From: JAIROC01 sp031553535
Lineage (GTDB): Bacteria; Bacteroidota; Bacteroidia; Bacteroidales; WCHB1-69
Assembly (NCBI GenBank): GCA_031553535.1
Contig: JAVBLM010000043.1
Location: 1 to 64,000 of the forward strand
Direction: 5' to 3'
Length of the DNA: 64,000 nt
In this document: one piece after another, positions 61,716 through 64,000 of the stretch
Layout of the letters: each line of letters starts with the position of its first letter
How positions within the stretch are numbered: the first letter of the stretch is position 1
The notes under the pieces: model-generated
Told to the model about the DNA's origin: nothing
Database searches by the model: none
Seen by the model: the letters and a program-made list of their open reading frames with translations, nothing else
Made by a program: the position numbers and the translations under genes

Positions 61716-63404
61716 TTAATGATTATTTCGATACACTCTCTTTTTGCTTCTACTTTTTCTACTTTTATTTCCATTTACATTTTTAGACGAAACGGGTTCA
61801 TTTTTCTTATTTCCCTTTGCGATGGAAACAAAAACATAGCTATCGGTCTGTTCAAAAGAAGTAATAATCTTATTAACCTGGTCTTCGTATACATCAAAAA
61901 ATGTAAAATTAGAGACTACTTCCATATTATTAATAGAAATGCTCTTGTCATTTACCGTATTATTTATTATTCGTAATAATCGTTTGGTTGTGATTCCGTC
62001 GTTTTTTCCCAGATTTATTTTCAAGCGGACCTTATTTCCCCCTTTCGTTTTACCGGTTTGTTTTTCTTCCGATTTTTTTACGCCAAGATTCAAATCAGGA
62101 GCGTCTCTATAATAATCCAGAAAACGATTGAATTCTAAAGAAACAAAACGCTTGATAATTGTTTCCTTATCCAGATATTCCAACTTTTTCAAAATCTCAA
62201 GAAATAAAGGATCCAATTGCGTATCATTCACTTCAACCGACTCCATCTTGTTAATCATATGAAACAGTTGCTTTTTACAAACATCTATTCCATTAGGTAT
62301 CTGTTGTTGTTCGAATTTTTTATTTATCATTCGTTCGATATTACGAATCTTATTTTGTTCTTTCGAATGAATGATCGACACAGATACCCCTTTTTTATTT
62401 GCACGTCCGGTTCGTCCACTACGATGCGTATAGCTTTCGGTATCATCCGGAAGATTATAGTTAATAACATGCGTCAGGTTATTTACATCCAAACCACGGG
62501 CTGCCACATCGGTTGCAACCAATATCTGCAGGTTTTTAATCCGGAACTTCTGCATCACAGTATCTCGTTGGGACTGGGAAAGATCTCCATGAAGAGCGTC
62601 TGCATTATAACGGTCATGCATTAGCTTTTCTGCAATATCTTTTGTTTCCTGTCGTGTACGACAAAATACAATTCCGTAAATATCAGGATTCAAATCCAGG
62701 ATCCGCTTCAACACAAGATAGCGGTCTTTTGCCTGAACCATATAATAAATATGATCTACGTTTTCCGCACCGGCATTCTTCTTTCCTATGATAATTTCTG
62801 CATATTTTTTCATGTATTTACGCGCAATACCGATTATCTCAACAGGCATGGTAGCCGAGAAAAGAAAAGTTCTCCTGGATGGAGGAGTCTGCTCGAAAAT
62901 TGCGTGGATCTCATCCAAAAAGCCCATATTGAGCATTTCATCGGCTTCGTCTAACACTAAGAAATCTATCGTAGAAAGATTAATTTTGCCCCGTTTCGTC
63001 AAATCAATAAGCCTACCCGGCGTGGCGACAACAATTTGAGGCGGAGTATCCAGTTGTCGTAACTGGTTCACAATATTTTCCCCTCCATATACCGGAACAA
63101 TTTTTATTCCGTCCATATACTTGGAGTAATTCTTCAAATCATTCGAAATCTGAATACAAAGTTCACGCGTAGGGGCTAATATCAAAGCTTGCGTTGCTTT
63201 TTTATGAGGGGTCAACATTTGGAGTATCGGTAATCCAAACCCGGCGGTTTTCCCTGTTCCTGTTTGTGCAAGAGCAACTAAATCTTTAGTTTCTTGCATT
63301 ATAAAAGGGATACTCTGCTCTTGTACCGGCATCGCATAATTATATCCCAATTCTTCAATTGCTAAAAGAAGCTCTTGAGAAAGTCCTAATTCTTTAAATG
63401 TCAT
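61716..63404 (-). CDS. deaD: DEAD-box ATP-dependent RNA helicase (DeaD/CsdA-like)
   Basis: 562 residues. It unwinds RNA duplexes in ribosome assembly and RNA decay. The N-terminal Q motif GYNYAMPVQEQSIP, Walker A AQTGTGKTAG, PTRELC, DEAD in LVLDEADEML, SAT and HRSGRTGR are all present. A C-terminal DbpA-type RNA-binding domain (about 460-545, KVRLKINLGKNDGITTKRLL) is followed by a basic tail rich in Arg and Lys. It has a long 5' leader of about 150 nt and its own promoter, as is common for cold-shock helicases. Confidence 0.95.
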   Translation of the reverse strand: MTFKELGLSQELLLAIEELGYNYAMPVQEQSIPFIMQETKDLVALAQTGTGKTAGFGLPILQMLTPHKKATQALILAPTRELCIQISNDLKNYSKYMDGIKIVPVYGGENIVNQLRQLDTPPQIVVATPGRLIDLTKRGKINLSTIDFLVLDEADEMLNMGFLDEIHAIFEQTPPSRRTFLFSATMPVEIIGIARKYMKKYAEIIIGKKNAGAENVDHIYYMVQAKDRYLVLKRILDLNPDIYGIVFCRTRQETKDIAEKLMHDRYNADALHGDLSQSQRDTVMQKFRIKNLQILVATDVAARGLDVNNLTHVINYNLPDDTESYTHRSGRTGRANKKGVSVSIIHSKEQNKIRNIERMINKKFEQQQIPNGIDVCKKQLFHMINKMESVEVNDTQLDPLFLEILKKLEYLDKETIIKRFVSLEFNRFLDYYRDAPDLNLGVKKSEEKQTGKTKGGNKVRLKINLGKNDGITTKRLLRIINNTVNDKSISINNMEVVSNFTFFDVYEDQVNKIITSFEQTDSYVFVSIAKGNKKNEPVSSKNVNGNKSRKSRSKKRVYRNNH

Positions 63405-63563
63405 TTTGAAAGTTTATACTTATTATATATTTCTTTAAGTATCCATTCTGTGAAAATCCGTCTTTTTGCACTAAAAGAAAATTATATAAAACATTTCCGA
63501 GGTGATAAAAAAACTTACAGTCAAGCAAATACTTGTATTTTGCATATCAATAATAATTGGTTG

Positions 63564-63571
63564 CAAAGGTA
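63564..63571 (-). promoter_or_regulatory. -7 box TACCTTTG, deaD promoter
   Basis: CAAAGGTA on the plus strand reads TACCTTTG followed by GC on the minus strand, about 160 nt upstream of the start. The leader contains a hairpin around CAAATACTTGTATTTTG (63,535-63,552). Confidence 0.7.
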
Positions 63572-63714
63572 CACATTTATTTCATATTAAATTGCCGGGT
63601 ATATGAATGAATATTAGCAATGTTTATTATCTAAATTTCATATTGGGTATTGAAAAATATGGCCTTAATACTATGAAATACCTACCTGTAATCTTGTTGC
63701 ATACATTCCATTAT

Positions 63715-64000
63715 GGGAAAAGTCTTTCAGGAAGTATCTATATATAGATTCATTATAGGATTTATCTACCAGGAAGTACTGGCAAAGAAATTCATTATGG
63801 AATTTATCTGCCAGAAAGTACGGGCAACAAAATTCATTATTGGATTTATTTACCAAAAAGTGCTGGCAATCAAATTCACTATGGAATTTATCTACCAGTA
63901 GATGCTGGTAATAAAGTTCACTATGGAATTTATCTACCAGAAAGTGTTGGCAATGAAATTCACTATGGAATTTATCTGTCAGAAAATTCTGGTAATAAAA
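63715..64000. repeat. 42-bp tandem repeat array 5 (seven units, runs off the window)
   Basis: The motif AG(G/A)AAG or its variants recurs at 63,729, 63,771, 63,813, 63,855, 63,897, 63,939 and 63,981, exactly 42 bp apart. Each unit pairs AAATTCA with (T)GGAATTT and often CCAG...CTGG. The window ends inside it, so its true size is unknown. It lies upstream of the leftward deaD gene. Confidence 0.93.

Overview
The window is about 64 kb of AT-rich (roughly 35-37% G+C by eye) chromosome from a member of the Bacteroidota, most likely order Bacteroidales. The evidence is convergent: promoters of the TAnnTTTG type lie in front of many genes and both tRNAs, Shine-Dalgarno signals are weak, and the gene content is typical of the group (large-insert IspG, GldF/GldG, DUF4294, DUF4369 and DUF4340 proteins, a TonB-dependent receptor with a long N-terminal leader, bactofilin, a small SerA with Lys in place of the catalytic His, DUF6261). 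I cannot fix the family or genus. No prophage, conjugative element, rRNA, CRISPR array or intact insertion sequence is visible.

Layout. 1-171 is the start of a leftward DUF6261-like gene cut by the window edge. 172-1257 is gene-free and holds a 42-bp repeat array and a possible small RNA. 1258-6123 runs leftward (prmC, phosphohexomutase, serine hydrolase, then a secreted nuclease). 6338-10799 is the leftward operon lysS-dnaB-pgk, divergent from ispG. 12723-16612 is a six-gene leftward operon (TPR membrane protein, ribH, fmt, SpoU methyltransferase, yidD, HExxH protein). 17641-23604 runs rightward: bactofilin, small membrane protein, aminotransferase, gldF, gldG, DUF4340. Then come tRNA-Cys, a TonB receptor, a lipoprotein, DUF4294 and aspC. 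29682-39514 is a long leftward block with two L,D-transpeptidases, a radical SAM protein, rnhB, an LD-carboxypeptidase, metG and a YitT protein. 40370-44956 runs rightward: an LRR lipoprotein, a cyclic 2,3-diphosphoglycerate synthetase-like gene, pyrB-pyrI and tRNA-Leu. truA, nth and a DUF4369 lipoprotein run leftward, and patatin, hisS, hutH, serC, serA, valS, hppA and sdaA run rightward. A DEAD-box helicase on the minus strand and a final repeat array close the window.

Most genes are housekeeping: translation (five aminoacyl-tRNA synthetase or tRNA-modification groups), serine and pyrimidine synthesis, peptidoglycan remodelling and envelope biogenesis. The unusual biology is in the gaps and in one gene. 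(1) Six intergenic arrays of tandem repeats all have a period of 42 bp, yet most have their own sequence; every unit carries a short inverted repeat. (2) valS carries an in-frame insertion of about 144 codons encoding a DUF559 (PD-(D/E)XK-like, Vsr-related) nuclease-like domain, bounded by a 28-bp C/G-rich inverted repeat, at the edge of the editing domain. (3) Two families of small inverted-repeat elements (ends GAAGTTACGCAAGT and GAAGTTGTCAAAAGTT) are dispersed in the gaps, and two of the 42-bp arrays lie between ends of the second family. (4) The LRR lipoprotein gene sits between two nearly identical 75-bp copies of a promoter region, suggesting an inserted cassette.

Gene starts were moved from the longest open frame to the first plausible ATG or GTG where a promoter, overlap or family alignment argued for it; this is stated for each case. 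All family names are from recognition of motifs by eye, without database searches.
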